Assembly (NCBI GenBank): GCA_023705945.1
Contig: BPTM01000206.1
Coordinates: 1 to 37,067, forward strand
Reading direction: 5' to 3'
Source: Candidatus Heimdallarchaeota archaeon
Lineage (GTDB): Archaea > Asgardarchaeota > Heimdallarchaeia > Heimdallarchaeales > Heimdallarchaeaceae
Length of the DNA: 37,067 nt
The notes beneath the pieces are model-generated. The model had not been told where the DNA came from. It saw only the letters and a program-made list of their open reading frames with translations, and ran no database searches. The translations under genes were made by a program, and so were the position numbers. Shown piece by piece: positions 19,691 through 29,102 of the stretch (the first letter of the stretch is position 1; the number at the start of each line of letters is the position of its first letter).

Positions 19691-21235
19691 ATGAGTAAAG
19701 ATAGACAGGATTTCTTTACAATTCGAATGACTAGAGCTTTAGAGGACAATGTATTTGCCGAAGGTAATACGATTTATGAAATGATGGAAATTGCTGGAAA
19801 AGTAGTTGCAGAGGAAATCATTCTATTTTGCAATAAAGAATCACTTAACTCAATAACTATCTTTTCTGGATATGGTAATAACGGGGGAGATTCTATAGCA
19901 GCTGCAAAACTACTGCTAGAACAAGGTTTTAATTGTTCTATTGTCATTTTTGGTAATAAGGAAAAGTTTGATTCTTTAGCTTCTCAAAAGAACTACGAAA
20001 TACTTCAGAAAATATTACCAAAAGAGAATTGGTATTATGTTCGTGAACCAGATGATTATATCAAGATACCAAAGAAAATGTTGGAAAATGAAGTTTTCAT
20101 TGACGCTCTCTTAGGAATTGGAGTTATTGGAGATTTAAGAGACCCAATAAAAACAGCTGTTGAGATTCTTAACTCAAGAAGCCAAGATAAGATTATTGCT
20201 TTAGATATTCCCTCAGGATACAATCCAGAAACACAAAATGAGCAATTTGTTAAACACCCTAATCTTATCATTTGTTTGGGTAGAAATAAGATTCGTAAAG
20301 ATGATTTTTCTGATGCACAAATTGTAGTTAGAGATATAGGTATTCCAGAAGATGCAGAAAAATTTGTTGGAATTGGAGATCTCAAATGGTTTTATCCTAA
20401 AAGAAAACCTGATAGCTATAAAAGACAAAATGGTGTTGTTACGGTTATAGCTGGTTCTAGTGAATACATAGGTGCTCCAGCTTTAGTAGGATTTGGAGCT
20501 TTTAGAACGGGGGCGGATCTAATCTTTATTCTCACTCCTTCTGATATTAGAAAGACAGTTTCGTCCTATGCACCTGATTTCATAACAATCCCTGCTGCTG
20601 AAGGTGAAGTCACCCCGAATGATATTGAAGACATTTTCAACCACCATCGTACAAAGGGTTCTGCTTATGTAATTGGTCCAGGAATGATAGATTCCCAGAT
20701 AACAAAAGATACTTTACTCGAGTTTCTTAAATCTAAAGAATCTAGGCAAGTCGTAATAGATGCTAGTGCTTTAAGTTCAATGGAAGAGGAACACTTATTT
20801 CTATTAAAATTCCATCAAGCTGTTCTTACTCCCCATAAAGGTGAGTTCCGTAAGATTTTCAAGAAGCAACTGTCGGGAGATGTCGATAAAGATGCAGAAA
20901 TAGTATCGGAAGTGGCTGCTAAATGGAAAACTACAATTGTTTTGAAAGGTCAAAGAGATATAGTATCTAATGGAAAAATTACAAAAATCAACAAGACAGG
21001 TCATCCTGGAATGTCTGTTGGAGGTACTGGAGATGTACTCACGGGTATAATTGGGGCTCTTCTAGCTGTTAATATTGATCCATTTCTTGCATCATGTTTG
21101 GGTATCTATATTTCTGGAGCAGCTGGAGAATTAGCTGCAAAAGATTATGGAGACGGATTAATGGCTTCAGATATCCCCAACTATATTAATAGAGTCATAG
21201 AGAGGGCTCTTGCTTTCAGAGCAAAGGAGATTTGA
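19691..21235 (+). CDS. nnr: Bifunctional NAD(P)H-hydrate epimerase / ADP-dependent NAD(P)H-hydrate dehydratase
   Basis: Epimerase FSGYGNNGGDSIAAAKLL...DALLGIGVIGDLRDP; dehydratase GVVTVIAGSSEYIGAPALVGFGAFRTGADL, VLTPHKGEF, KTGHPGMSVGGTGDVLTGIIGALLA. Confidence 0.9.
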   Translation: MSKDRQDFFTIRMTRALEDNVFAEGNTIYEMMEIAGKVVAEEIILFCNKESLNSITIFSGYGNNGGDSIAAAKLLLEQGFNCSIVIFGNKEKFDSLASQKNYEILQKILPKENWYYVREPDDYIKIPKKMLENEVFIDALLGIGVIGDLRDPIKTAVEILNSRSQDKIIALDIPSGYNPETQNEQFVKHPNLIICLGRNKIRKDDFSDAQIVVRDIGIPEDAEKFVGIGDLKWFYPKRKPDSYKRQNGVVTVIAGSSEYIGAPALVGFGAFRTGADLIFILTPSDIRKTVSSYAPDFITIPAAEGEVTPNDIEDIFNHHRTKGSAYVIGPGMIDSQITKDTLLEFLKSKESRQVVIDASALSSMEEEHLFLLKFHQAVLTPHKGEFRKIFKKQLSGDVDKDAEIVSEVAAKWKTTIVLKGQRDIVSNGKITKINKTGHPGMSVGGTGDVLTGIIGALLAVNIDPFLASCLGIYISGAAGELAAKDYGDGLMASDIPNYINRVIERALAFRAKEI

Positions 21236-21248
21236 AAGAGTTAGATAA

Positions 21249-22106
21249 TTAATAAGGACTTGGGGATAATGATACTACAATTGTTCCTAAACCCAGGTGA
21301 GTTGCTAAAGCAGGAGTGAGGAAGTTAATAATTTTCTCTCCAATTGTGAATTTACCTTCTAATCGTTTTAATATATTTTCAGCTGTTTCTGAGTCATCTC
21401 CATGGGTTATCATAACATCATATTTCTGATTCTTTTTGATCCGTTCAAAGATAGAAGTAAGAACTTTATTGATAGCTTTATCCTTTCCAGTAGCTTGTCC
21501 AATTGGCTGTAAAATCCCATCCTTTAGTTCAAGTAGGGGTTTAGATTTTATGATTGAACCAATTAAAAATTTAATGTGAGAGATTCTGCCTGATTTTCTT
21601 AGATTTTCAAGGTTATCCACATAACCTAATAGAATAGATTCATCTCGTATTTCTTCGACCTTCCTTATTATTTCTTCTTCAGGAACACCTTTCCTAGACA
21701 ATTTTGCAGCAGCTAAAGAGATAAAAGCTAATACTCCTGAGCTAAATTTAGAATCTACAAGATGTATTCTCTTATCCTTAATTCTCTTAACTACAATTCG
21801 AGCTGATTGATATGTAGCTGAAAGTTTTGAAGATATAGTAGTGATGAAGATTGATGAATAATTTTTCATATTTTCATTAATTTTATCTAGAAAATCTTTT
21901 GGGCTTGTTGCTGAAGTAGTTGGTAATTTATCAGCATTTCTTAAAACTTCATAAAATTCAGCAGGAGTAATATCGATTCTATCAGCAAAAATTTCATTAT
22001 TGTGATGAACATAAACTGGCACAATATCAATATCATATTTTTTAGCTAATTCTTCCGGGAGATCACAAGTACTGTCAACTATAACTTTCATAGAACTTTT
22101 TAGCAT
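21249..22106 (-). CDS. DegV family (fatty-acid-binding type) protein
   Basis: KVIVDSTCDLPEELAKKYDIDIVPVYVHHNNEIFADRIDITPAEFYEVLRNADKLPTTSATSPKDF; SKLSATYQSAR; C-terminal ATHLGLGTIVVS. Confidence 0.9.
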   Translation of the reverse strand: MLKSSMKVIVDSTCDLPEELAKKYDIDIVPVYVHHNNEIFADRIDITPAEFYEVLRNADKLPTTSATSPKDFLDKINENMKNYSSIFITTISSKLSATYQSARIVVKRIKDKRIHLVDSKFSSGVLAFISLAAAKLSRKGVPEEEIIRKVEEIRDESILLGYVDNLENLRKSGRISHIKFLIGSIIKSKPLLELKDGILQPIGQATGKDKAINKVLTSIFERIKKNQKYDVMITHGDDSETAENILKRLEGKFTIGEKIINFLTPALATHLGLGTIVVSLSPSPY

Positions 22107-22273
22107 ATAATTTCATTCCTTTAATTTGACACAGAATAGATACAATAATTGTAATAAGGTGTAAATTATGTTACTTACAAGAAAACTAAAAGGTCTTTTA
22201 TATAAATAATTTGTTAAAACGTTGAATTTCAACAAAAAATGGTATAAGAAATTGATAGAAGAAATAGTAGAGA

Positions 22274-23176
22274 TTATTTTCCTTTATTTCTTGCTTTTTC
22301 TTCTTTTCTTACTCGTCTCTTTGCTTCTTTTTCTTCGATTTTCCTTTCTTTTTCTCTTCTTTTCTCCCTTTCCTTCATGTATTTTTCTTTCTCTTTCTCC
22401 TGCTTTTGTTTCTCCTTTTCATCCAATTTCTTAACTTCTTTCTTCAGAATAACAGGAATGGGCAGGTCCTTTGTTTTCTCAGTAACTCTAGAGAAGAACT
22501 TCAAAGTTGTCATAGCAAACTTTGTTAAATGTAGTAAATCCGCTGGTTTCTTTGTTAAATTAAATTTCATCTCGAAATTAGGTTCATCAGTCCTTATAGA
22601 AATCCATTGTAATTCCTTTGGATAATCCTCCAAGCTTCTTATGAACATTTTACTGCTAATTAGTTGTTTTACAGCTCTTGCTCTATTTGACTTTATAAGG
22701 AATTTACTATTGACTTCAAGATTAGGGGTTGGAATATCGTCAAGTTCAACAAGATAATCAAAATCCTTTCTTATAGCTGATTTGAGACGATAAGGTATCA
22801 TCTCAAAAACTACTCTAGGTTTATCCTGAAAGTTTGCTGCAATTCCAAATGAATCTTTGTTTCTATAGAACAGTCCATCAACTAGCATTGTTGGAAAACT
22901 AGTTCTAGGTAAGAGAATTAGCCACACTGATGCGCTTTTAAGCAAAAAATCCTCGTTTAGTTGGCATCTTATCTCTACTTGTCTATCGTTTGGATCTTTT
23001 CTAGCATAATTGGTAATGTAAGGATCCAATGCTGTTAAGACATCATCAAAATAAGCTTCCTTTTTCTTTTTGTTTGCTATTTTTCCCCAAATATAAAATG
23101 CAATGTACAACCCTATGAAAAGTATAATAGGTATCAGCATTGTCAAGATGCTTAGAATTTCTTCACCATTAGCCAT
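22274..23176 (-). CDS. Membrane-anchored protein with basic C-terminal coiled coil; CCDC47-like (DUF1682) architecture, tentative
   Basis: N-terminal TM (ILTMLIPIILFIGLYIAFYIWGKIANKKKKEAYFDD), alpha/beta domain, and ~60 aa Lys/Glu/Arg coiled-coil tail (KLDEKEKQKQEKEKEKYMKEREKRREKERKIEEKEAKRRVRKEEKARNKGK). Confidence 0.45.
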   Translation of the reverse strand: MANGEEILSILTMLIPIILFIGLYIAFYIWGKIANKKKKEAYFDDVLTALDPYITNYARKDPNDRQVEIRCQLNEDFLLKSASVWLILLPRTSFPTMLVDGLFYRNKDSFGIAANFQDKPRVVFEMIPYRLKSAIRKDFDYLVELDDIPTPNLEVNSKFLIKSNRARAVKQLISSKMFIRSLEDYPKELQWISIRTDEPNFEMKFNLTKKPADLLHLTKFAMTTLKFFSRVTEKTKDLPIPVILKKEVKKLDEKEKQKQEKEKEKYMKEREKRREKERKIEEKEAKRRVRKEEKARNKGK

Positions 23177-23243
23177 ACAATTAACCAGCTCTCGTAATCG
23201 ATTTTGAGGTTCCCTATTTTAATACTTTCTTTTTGTCGTTCTT

Positions 23244-23807
23244 TTAAATTTTCATCTCATTGCTCTTCTTTTTGATAATAATACGACCTAATCTAAGAAA
23301 AGCGTCGTGGACATTACCACCAGTTAAAGCGCATGTTGAGAAGTATTCTAAGAGATCAATATTCTTAAATTTATTTTTAAACTCACTAAGAAAGTTTTTG
23401 GATTGCTCATCAAAAAGCTGATTTTGTTCATACTCTAGAAGATCATGCTTATTTCCAAGAATCAATAAGGGGATTTTATAGTCTATTGCAGAATTAAGTT
23501 CCTCCAACCATTCAATTAGATTAGCAAAGGTCTCAGGTCTGCTTTTATCGAAAACTAGAAGACCACCTTCAGTTCCAACATATTGCTTGATTCTAATTTC
23601 TTGAAACTCCTTCTGACCACCCATATCCCATATCTGAAAAGTTATTTCCATGTCTTCATCCATATATTTGTGTGTAGCTAAATCTACACCCAAAGTACTC
23701 ATGTATTTTTCATCCAGATGCAAACCCATGAAAGAACGTTTCAAGGTAGTTTTTCCAGTAGCATAATCACCCAATAAAACTATTTTAGCTGCACCAAATA
23801 TGGACAT
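23244..23807 (-). CDS. Ras/Arf-superfamily small GTPase (likely ATG 23807; ORF track opens at 23870)
   Basis: G1 GDYATGKTTL, G3 WDMGGQ, G4 GNKHD, candidate G5 STCALTGGNV. Confidence 0.85.
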   Translation of the reverse strand: MSIFGAAKIVLLGDYATGKTTLKRSFMGLHLDEKYMSTLGVDLATHKYMDEDMEITFQIWDMGGQKEFQEIRIKQYVGTEGGLLVFDKSRPETFANLIEWLEELNSAIDYKIPLLILGNKHDLLEYEQNQLFDEQSKNFLSEFKNKFKNIDLLEYFSTCALTGGNVHDAFLRLGRIIIKKKSNEMKI

Positions 23808-23903
23808 AGGTATGAAAACACATGAAAGGGTGTTTATTAGTTTTTCTGATTTTCTCAGTTTTTGTAACAATATTTAACAATAAGTACCTAATTTGTCACG
23901 TGT

Positions 23904-24914
23904 ATGTCATTTTCAATTGTTTGTGGTGGGTTTTGGGGAGATGAAGGGAAGGGAAAAATACTTTCTTATCTCGCTATAGCTGATGACCCTGCAATGGTTG
24001 CACGTGCTGGTGTTGGGCCTAATGCGGGTCACACGATTGAATTTGAAGGAAAAAAATACAAACTTCGACTTGTTCCTTCAGGTTTCATAAATCCAAAAAT
24101 CAGACTGGTTATTGGCGCAGGAGTGCTTATTAATCCTCAAGTGTTACTTAAAGAACTTGAAGTCACTAAAACCAAAGACAGACTAGGGGTTGACTTCCAA
24201 TCAGGGATCATAGAACCAAATCATATAGAGATTGATTCAACTGATGCTCATCTTGAAGGAAAGATTGGATCAACTGGAAGTGGTTGTGGACCTGCAAACA
24301 TGGATAGAGTACTGAGAAAATTGAAACTTGCTAGAGAGATTCCTGAACTTAAGCCCTATTTGACAGATGTTAGCGTAGAAATTGATGATGCTTTAAATGA
24401 AGGAAACCAAGTAATTGCTGAAGGAAGCCAAGCTATCCTACTATCCTTGTTCCATGGAAGTTATCCGTATGTTACATCAAAGGATGTTTCAGCAGCTGCA
24501 ATCTGCTCTGATCTAGGTGTTGGACCAACCAAGGTAACAGACGTGATAGTTGTTTTGAAATCATTTGTAACCAGAGTTGGAACTGGGAAACTCCCTGGAG
24601 AACTTAGTGTTGAGGAAACTGAAAGAAGAGGATGGACTGAATATGGTGCAGTTACTGGTAGACTGAGAAGGGCAGCTCCCTTCAATTATGATTTAGCTAG
24701 AAAAGCTGTTAGGTTGAATGGAGCAACACAGATTGCACTAACTAAATTTGATATATTGTATCCAGATACTGCTAAAGCAAATAATATAGACTTGATCAAA
24801 GGGGAAGCAAAAGATTTCATTGATCGCATTGAGGAAGAAACCAAAGTTAAAGTGTCGCTAATTGGCACTGGACCATCCGCTGAAGATATCATCGACCTTC
24901 GTGAAAACAGCTGA
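23904..24914 (+). CDS. purA: Adenylosuccinate synthetase (short archaeal-type form, 336 aa)
   Basis: GGFWGDEGKGKI, AGVGPNAGHTIEFEGKKYKLRLVPSGFI, GSTGSGCGPANMDRVLR, GAVTGRLRRAAPFNYDLARKAVRLNGATQIALTKFDIL. Confidence 0.92.
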   Translation: MSFSIVCGGFWGDEGKGKILSYLAIADDPAMVARAGVGPNAGHTIEFEGKKYKLRLVPSGFINPKIRLVIGAGVLINPQVLLKELEVTKTKDRLGVDFQSGIIEPNHIEIDSTDAHLEGKIGSTGSGCGPANMDRVLRKLKLAREIPELKPYLTDVSVEIDDALNEGNQVIAEGSQAILLSLFHGSYPYVTSKDVSAAAICSDLGVGPTKVTDVIVVLKSFVTRVGTGKLPGELSVEETERRGWTEYGAVTGRLRRAAPFNYDLARKAVRLNGATQIALTKFDILYPDTAKANNIDLIKGEAKDFIDRIEEETKVKVSLIGTGPSAEDIIDLRENS

Positions 24915-24972
24915 TTCTTGAGTTTGGATAATCTTTATATTAGATGAAAGTATTACGGAATCGAACAAGAGA

Positions 24973-25845
24973 ATGGCAAGTATATCTAAGAATTTACACC
25001 CTGATTATCAAGATGAGTTTTTTCTTAATCTGGACCGAGTTCTAGTTCCATACGGTGGTAAAGAATTCGAATGTATGGGTTTAGAGCTGGCATTCTATAT
25101 TGCTCATGAATATGGTGCTCATATTGATCTTCTTCATGTTGGAGCAGATCCGGGTAAGAATATTGACAATTATCTTAAAAAATTAGCAAAATACGAAATA
25201 GAGCATGATTTGGTTATCAAAAACAACAAAAATGTTACCCAGACAATTATTGATTATTGGGAAAAACATAAGCACCATTTAGTTATAATGTCTAGTAGAA
25301 GAAGACCAACAGTTTTTGATAAAATCGCAGTAAAAAGCATTTCTAGCACTATAATCCCAGAGATTCACACAGAGGTTCTACAGGTCTTTCCTCCAAGAAT
25401 CAAGAAAATGAGTGACAAATTGAAGAACGTTGCAGTTCTCCTACCTTATTCTAGAAGAGATCCTTTTCTTTTAAGGTGGGCTTCAGCAATTGCAGCTCCT
25501 CAGAAAGGAGCTAAGATTAAAGTTTATCACATCTCGAGAGTTCCTGAACTTATTCCGCTAAGGGAAGCTAGGGATGAGAAAGAGATTAAGAAGGAAGAAA
25601 AAATCTTCAAAGACTACATGGACAACTATTCTAAGGTTTTTGGACAGATTATTAAACCAAAATTTGTCATTGGTCATAAAATCCAATCTTCTTTAAAGTT
25701 CATATTTAGCAAAGATGAACCTGATATTGTGATTATTGGGAAATCAAAACAAAGAAATTTTTTCCAAAAACTTTCCAAGCCACTATCCAGCAAAATTCGA
25801 GATAAACTTCTGAACACTGGAGTTTGTATTCATCACATGTTGTGA
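24973..25845 (+). CDS. Universal stress protein (UspA-like, apparently tandem)
   Basis: RVLVPYGGKEFECMGLELAFYIAHEYGAHIDLLHVG; second half VAVLLPYSRRDPFLLRWASAIAAPQKGAKIKVYHIS. Confidence 0.7.
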   Translation: MASISKNLHPDYQDEFFLNLDRVLVPYGGKEFECMGLELAFYIAHEYGAHIDLLHVGADPGKNIDNYLKKLAKYEIEHDLVIKNNKNVTQTIIDYWEKHKHHLVIMSSRRRPTVFDKIAVKSISSTIIPEIHTEVLQVFPPRIKKMSDKLKNVAVLLPYSRRDPFLLRWASAIAAPQKGAKIKVYHISRVPELIPLREARDEKEIKKEEKIFKDYMDNYSKVFGQIIKPKFVIGHKIQSSLKFIFSKDEPDIVIIGKSKQRNFFQKLSKPLSSKIRDKLLNTGVCIHHML

Positions 25846-25879
25846 AGGAAATACTTTAAGTACTAACACAACTTAATAC

Positions 25880-26839
25880 ATGAAAATGAAAAACTGCTCA
25901 TTTCTTGGATGTGAAGAAGAGGAATCTTTACCTTTCAAATGTAAGTTATGTAGTCAAGCCTTTTGTGCTAAACACAGATTACCTGAACAACATGATTGTC
26001 CAAGAATTGGCTTGTATCAAACTGAGGAATATAAAAAAGCCAAACTATCACCAAAGAAAAAAGTAGAAGATAAAGAAGAGATTAAAAAAAGAAAAGACAA
26101 ATCAAAAAAGCAAAAAGGTCTTTACACTGCAAGAGACTTAGAGATGAAGTCAAAATATGTAGAACCACAAGACAGATTTCTATTTAGATCAGCAATGTTC
26201 ACTCTATTTTCACTCAAATACAATTTTATTAACATTATAATTGCTTCAATTTATTTTCTAATTATAGTAGGTTTGAGTACTTTATTTGACCTTACTGTTA
26301 TACAAAAGCTAAACATTGAAATCTGGCCTAATATGTTTCTATTATTAGTGATTGGATATCTGATAAGTATCAGTATTGTCTATTCTGGTCACATGATTGT
26401 TGAAACTCTTTATGCAAAAAAACTAGGAATACGTGCAACACAAACATTATGGTTACAAGGGATGTTGATAGGAATAGTAAGCATTTTTCTACCTATTATC
26501 ATGACACCCAATTTTTTAGTTTTTAAGGAATATGGAACTGATAATAAGAATAGAGGAAAGGTTGCTTTAAGTGGAGTATTATGGATTCTAGTTTGGCAGA
26601 CAATAGCATTGCTTTTTGTCATTTTCAAACTATCAGGCATACTTATTCCGTTTCCAATCTTCTATTTAGGTCTTGAAATTCTTGCTCCTTTCTTCTTCAT
26701 TTATCTTATCTTTTCTTTAATACCATTTGGTTTTAATCTTGGAAGATACATACGCACCTGGAATAATAAATTATTCTGGTATTTACTTGGTTCATCAATT
26801 TTCCTTTTCTTAACTTATATGGTACTTATTACTATTTGA
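25880..26839 (+). CDS. AN1-type zinc finger fused to site-2-protease-like (M50) membrane domain lacking catalytic residues
   Basis: AN1: CSFLGCEEEESLPFKCKLCSQAFCAKHRLPEQHDCP. TM part aligns by eye to S2P: YSGHMIVETLYAKKLGIRATQTLWLQGM (HExxH region) and IPFGFNLGRYIRTWNN (LDG region). Confidence 0.65.
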   Translation: MKMKNCSFLGCEEEESLPFKCKLCSQAFCAKHRLPEQHDCPRIGLYQTEEYKKAKLSPKKKVEDKEEIKKRKDKSKKQKGLYTARDLEMKSKYVEPQDRFLFRSAMFTLFSLKYNFINIIIASIYFLIIVGLSTLFDLTVIQKLNIEIWPNMFLLLVIGYLISISIVYSGHMIVETLYAKKLGIRATQTLWLQGMLIGIVSIFLPIIMTPNFLVFKEYGTDNKNRGKVALSGVLWILVWQTIALLFVIFKLSGILIPFPIFYLGLEILAPFFFIYLIFSLIPFGFNLGRYIRTWNNKLFWYLLGSSIFLFLTYMVLITI

Positions 26840-26980
26840 CAAAGAAAACTTTTCACCTATCTAAGCCTTCTAACCTAAGAATTTAGTATTTAAAAGCCAC
26901 TTAAGTAACGAATTTAATATTCCAATTACCATAACATTCTTAAATTCCTCACAGAATTTTGCTCATAAAATGGGATACTC

Positions 26981-28237
26981 ATGCCAGAAGACAATAATAC
27001 AAACCACAACAATGGTGTCGTGGAATTATCCAAAGAGCTTGGGCTCAAAGAAGCTCTTGGGATAGCCGTTGGTGCCTTAATTGGTGGTGGAGTTTTCAGT
27101 GTCCTTGGATTAGTTATATATGAATCAGGTCCTGCCGCTTTTTTAGCATTCTTATTAGCAGGTATAGTTAGTACTTTTACAGCCTATAGTTATGTGCATT
27201 TAGCACTCAAGCATCCAAGAGCAGGAGGGGCTTTCATCTATGTTCAAGAAGCTTTCAAGAAGAAATGGTTATCAGGATCTCTTGGTATTCTCCTTTGGTT
27301 TGGTTATAGTTTTTCTGTAGGTCTCTATGCTATGACTTTTGGTAGATACTTAGGTGCAGTTTGGCCTCTTTTTGGCGACAGCATTATGCCTTTTTTTGGG
27401 ATATCTGTTTCGGCTTTTATTTTTCAGTTTCTCAGCATTTTAATTTTCATAGGGTTGAACATGCTAGGAGTAAAAGAATCCAGTCGAGCTCAAAATATAC
27501 TAGTTCTCATCAAAGTTGCAATTTTAATTCTTTATATTATAGTAGGTCTTTTTGCAGTTGAAAGTTCAAATTTTGTTCCTTTCTTACCTAATGGTGCTTT
27601 TCCTCTAATAGCAAGTTCTGTTCTTATCTTCGTTTCAATGGAAGGTTTTGAGATTTTATCCAACTCTGTTGAAGAAATGAAAAATCCGGAGAAAGACCTC
27701 AAACTCGGCATGTACATTTCAATAATCATAGTTCTAATCTTATACGTCTCAGTAGCGGTAATAACCGTTGGTGTGTTAGGACACAATGAGAGTTTGAAAG
27801 ATATTGGAGAGGTTATTCTTACTCATTCAGCTGGTAGATTCTTGGGAGTTGCAGGAGCTGGAATCATGGCTTTTGCAGCTATAATCTCAGCAGCTTCAGC
27901 CATAAATGCAACATTACTAGGATCTTCTAGACTTTCTTACATGCTATCTCATGAAAGAATTATACCTAAAGCAATTGCAAAGATCAGTCCTAAAACTCGA
28001 GTTCCAATGAGAGCTATAGCTCTTTCAGGAATAATGAGTATTATCATTGTTTTACTATTCCAACTAGATGTGGTAGCAATGGCCGCAAGTATAATTTTCA
28101 TGGTTATTTTTGCAGCTGTAAATATATCAGCAATAAAACTACTAAAAAAGAAAAAGAAAATCCCTAGCATAATTGGTGTTGTTTTAATTATCATTTACTG
28201 GGGGATTTGGATTTCAAATCTAATAATGACTGGATGA
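26981..28237 (+). CDS. APC-superfamily amino acid permease
   Basis: LGLKEALGIAVGALIGGGVFSVLGLVIYESGPAAFLAFLLAGIVSTFTAYSYVHLALKHPRAGGAFIYVQEAF and ~12 TM segments. Confidence 0.9.
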   Translation: MPEDNNTNHNNGVVELSKELGLKEALGIAVGALIGGGVFSVLGLVIYESGPAAFLAFLLAGIVSTFTAYSYVHLALKHPRAGGAFIYVQEAFKKKWLSGSLGILLWFGYSFSVGLYAMTFGRYLGAVWPLFGDSIMPFFGISVSAFIFQFLSILIFIGLNMLGVKESSRAQNILVLIKVAILILYIIVGLFAVESSNFVPFLPNGAFPLIASSVLIFVSMEGFEILSNSVEEMKNPEKDLKLGMYISIIIVLILYVSVAVITVGVLGHNESLKDIGEVILTHSAGRFLGVAGAGIMAFAAIISAASAINATLLGSSRLSYMLSHERIIPKAIAKISPKTRVPMRAIALSGIMSIIIVLLFQLDVVAMAASIIFMVIFAAVNISAIKLLKKKKKIPSIIGVVLIIIYWGIWISNLIMTG

Positions 28238-28294
28238 ATCATCAATTTTCCTTTAATGAGAATATTTTAAATATTGGTAGTACCTTGAACATCC

Positions 28295-28798
28295 ATGTTT
28301 AACTTATCAGAATATTACAAATTAGTTGAAAAAGATAGAAATGATTACTTTAAACTGTTCAAACTAGCTCCTAAGGATGTTTTCCACAAATCTTTTACTG
28401 AAGACACATGGTCTGCAGAGCTCATTTTTCGGCATAATCTTGCAGTTCTGAATTGGTTCAAAACTCTTGTTCCTAACATTGATTTCGAAGAAAGTACATT
28501 GGCAACTAAATATGGAGAAAAACCCGAAGATTCATTCTCTTTAGAGGAAATTGAAAAAGAATTCCTCAGGATATCTTCGATTATTGCCGAAGGGATCGCA
28601 AAAATGACTGCTGAAGAAGAAAATGAAATACACAAATCTGATTTTGGTGATAGCCCAAGATTCAAGAAGATTTCTGGTTTATTAAATCACGAAAGTAACC
28701 ATTTAGGACAAGTTATCTGGATTTTCAAGCGAATAACAGGTTGGACAGATCAGGATATCAGAGAAAAATTATACAGTGTTCCGAAGAAAGAAGAATAA
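28295..28798 (+). CDS. DinB/YfiT-like four-helix putative metal-dependent protein
   Basis: WSAELIFRHNLAVLNWF and ISGLLNHESNHLGQVIWIFKRITGW: His pattern of the DinB superfamily. Confidence 0.6.
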   Translation: MFNLSEYYKLVEKDRNDYFKLFKLAPKDVFHKSFTEDTWSAELIFRHNLAVLNWFKTLVPNIDFEESTLATKYGEKPEDSFSLEEIEKEFLRISSIIAEGIAKMTAEEENEIHKSDFGDSPRFKKISGLLNHESNHLGQVIWIFKRITGWTDQDIREKLYSVPKKEE

Positions 28799-28810
28799 GG
28801 TAGAGATATT

Positions 28811-29077
28811 ATGCCTGAACAACAGAAAGTTACTATAGAAATAGTTGACATATTGCTAACTGGAAAATGTAATTATGGTCATAAAATTGGGGATAAATTT
28901 GATTATCCAAGTGAAAAAGGGAAGATATGTACTGCTGCTTTGCATTCACTCTATCCATATGCTCTAAGTATACAAATTGGTGGAAGCTTTCATTGGGAAG
29001 AAGATCCTGATAGTATAACTGTTTGTTGTCCTGATTACAAAAATCCAGTTGTTTTTAAAATAATAAGAGAGAAATAG
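28811..29077 (+). CDS. Small TIGR04076-like protein
   Basis: GKCNYGHKIGDKFDYPSEKGKICTAALHSLYPYALSIQIGGSFHWEEDPDSITVCCPDYKNPVVFKI. Confidence 0.65.
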   Translation: MPEQQKVTIEIVDILLTGKCNYGHKIGDKFDYPSEKGKICTAALHSLYPYALSIQIGGSFHWEEDPDSITVCCPDYKNPVVFKIIREK

Positions 29078-29102
29078 AAATCTTTAGTAATTGTTTCTCT
29101 AG

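Noticed and set aside
22195-22210. TATA-like ttatataaat between DegV and the CCDC47-like gene
   Set aside because: About 90 nt from the DegV start and facing no credible plus-strand gene; too weak to call as a promoter.
22222-22434. ORF on + strand encoding a very hydrophobic FLLFLLFL protein
   Set aside because: Most of it is the antisense of the Lys/Glu-rich (AAG/GAA) tail of the minus-strand gene 22274..23176; poly-pyrimidine artefact.
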